Below, piece after piece: positions 5,392 through 5,496 of a stretch of 5,496 nucleotides of DNA. Each line of letters starts with the position of its first letter. Position 1 is the first letter of the stretch. Position numbers and translations under genes: made by a program. The notes below the pieces were generated by a model. That model had not been told where the DNA came from, searched no databases, and saw only the letters and a program-made list of their open reading frames with translations. Source of the DNA: an uncultured Bermanella sp. (lineage in GTDB: Bacteria > Pseudomonadota > Gammaproteobacteria > Pseudomonadales > Oceanobacteraceae); assembly GCA_913054445.1 (NCBI GenBank), contig CAJXIK010000141.1, positions 1 through 5,496 on the forward strand, read 5' to 3'.

Positions 5392-5496
5392 CCACTTAAT
5401 GACAACTCTGCTAGCTTATTATTACAAACTAATTAACCACTTAATGACAACTCTGCTAGCTTATTATTACAAACTAATTAACCACTTAATGACAAC
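5389..5496. repeat. Perfect 45-bp tandem repeat running off the right edge
   Basis: Two identical 45-bp units (5389-5433, 5434-5478) and 18 bases of a third (5479-5496) follow one another with no spacer and no mismatch. The unit begins TAACCACTTAATGACAAC, contains the palindrome GCTAGC and TTATTATTAC, and is about 29% GC, far below the genes beside it. The first T is the start of the methyltransferase stop codon, so the array begins exactly at the gene end. At the junction between units ATTAA-CCAC-TTAAT forms a short dyad. One plus-strand frame stays open through every unit because 45 is a multiple of three. Copy number beyond the window is unknown; a collapsed or looped assembly end is possible. 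Confidence 0.95.

Noticed and set aside
5389..5496. CRISPR array
   Set aside because: The 45-bp units abut with no unique spacers, and no cas gene is visible.

Overview
The window looks like chromosomal DNA from a gammaproteobacterium, probably a free-living aquatic or marine lineage related to Cellvibrionales or Pseudomonadales. The evidence is a full Pol II (PolB) of the E. coli type, a METTL20-like methyltransferase, a short pentapeptide-repeat protein, Fur-type operators, and moderate GC in the genes with AT-rich spacers. This placement is inferred from protein resemblance only.

Layout. Positions 1-544 (minus) carry the first 181 codons of a secreted DUF2490-type protein that runs off the left edge. 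Positions 545-844 hold no confident gene: a cluster of short direct repeats and dyads lies next to the DUF2490 start, and a doubtful 46-codon ORF sits at 725-865. Positions 845-1000 (minus) contain the most interesting element: tandem Fur-like boxes over a near-consensus sigma70 promoter, followed by a noncoding ~102-nt transcript with a 12-bp 5' stem, a pyrimidine-rich linker and a strong intrinsic terminator. This is a candidate iron-responsive small RNA of the RyhB/PrrF functional type. Positions 1003-1800 (minus) encode a cyclic-nucleotide-binding-fold protein with no DNA-binding domain. Positions 1904-2260 (minus) encode a pentapeptide-repeat protein whose start region can fold around its own ribosome-binding site.

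The right half is a two-gene plus-strand unit transcribed divergently from the pentapeptide gene. polB (DNA polymerase II) ends by overlapping the methyltransferase start by four bases (GTGA), so the two are probably translationally coupled. The conserved N-terminus of Pol II is encoded in frame upstream of the only canonical start codon, so polB probably uses a non-canonical start or has been altered there. Directly at the methyltransferase stop codon a perfect 45-bp, AT-rich tandem repeat begins and continues to the right edge (2.4 copies seen).

The genes do not form one obvious pathway. The only clear functional links are the coupled polB-methyltransferase pair, and the Fur-controlled RNA that shares a terminator with the cyclic-nucleotide-binding gene upstream of it.
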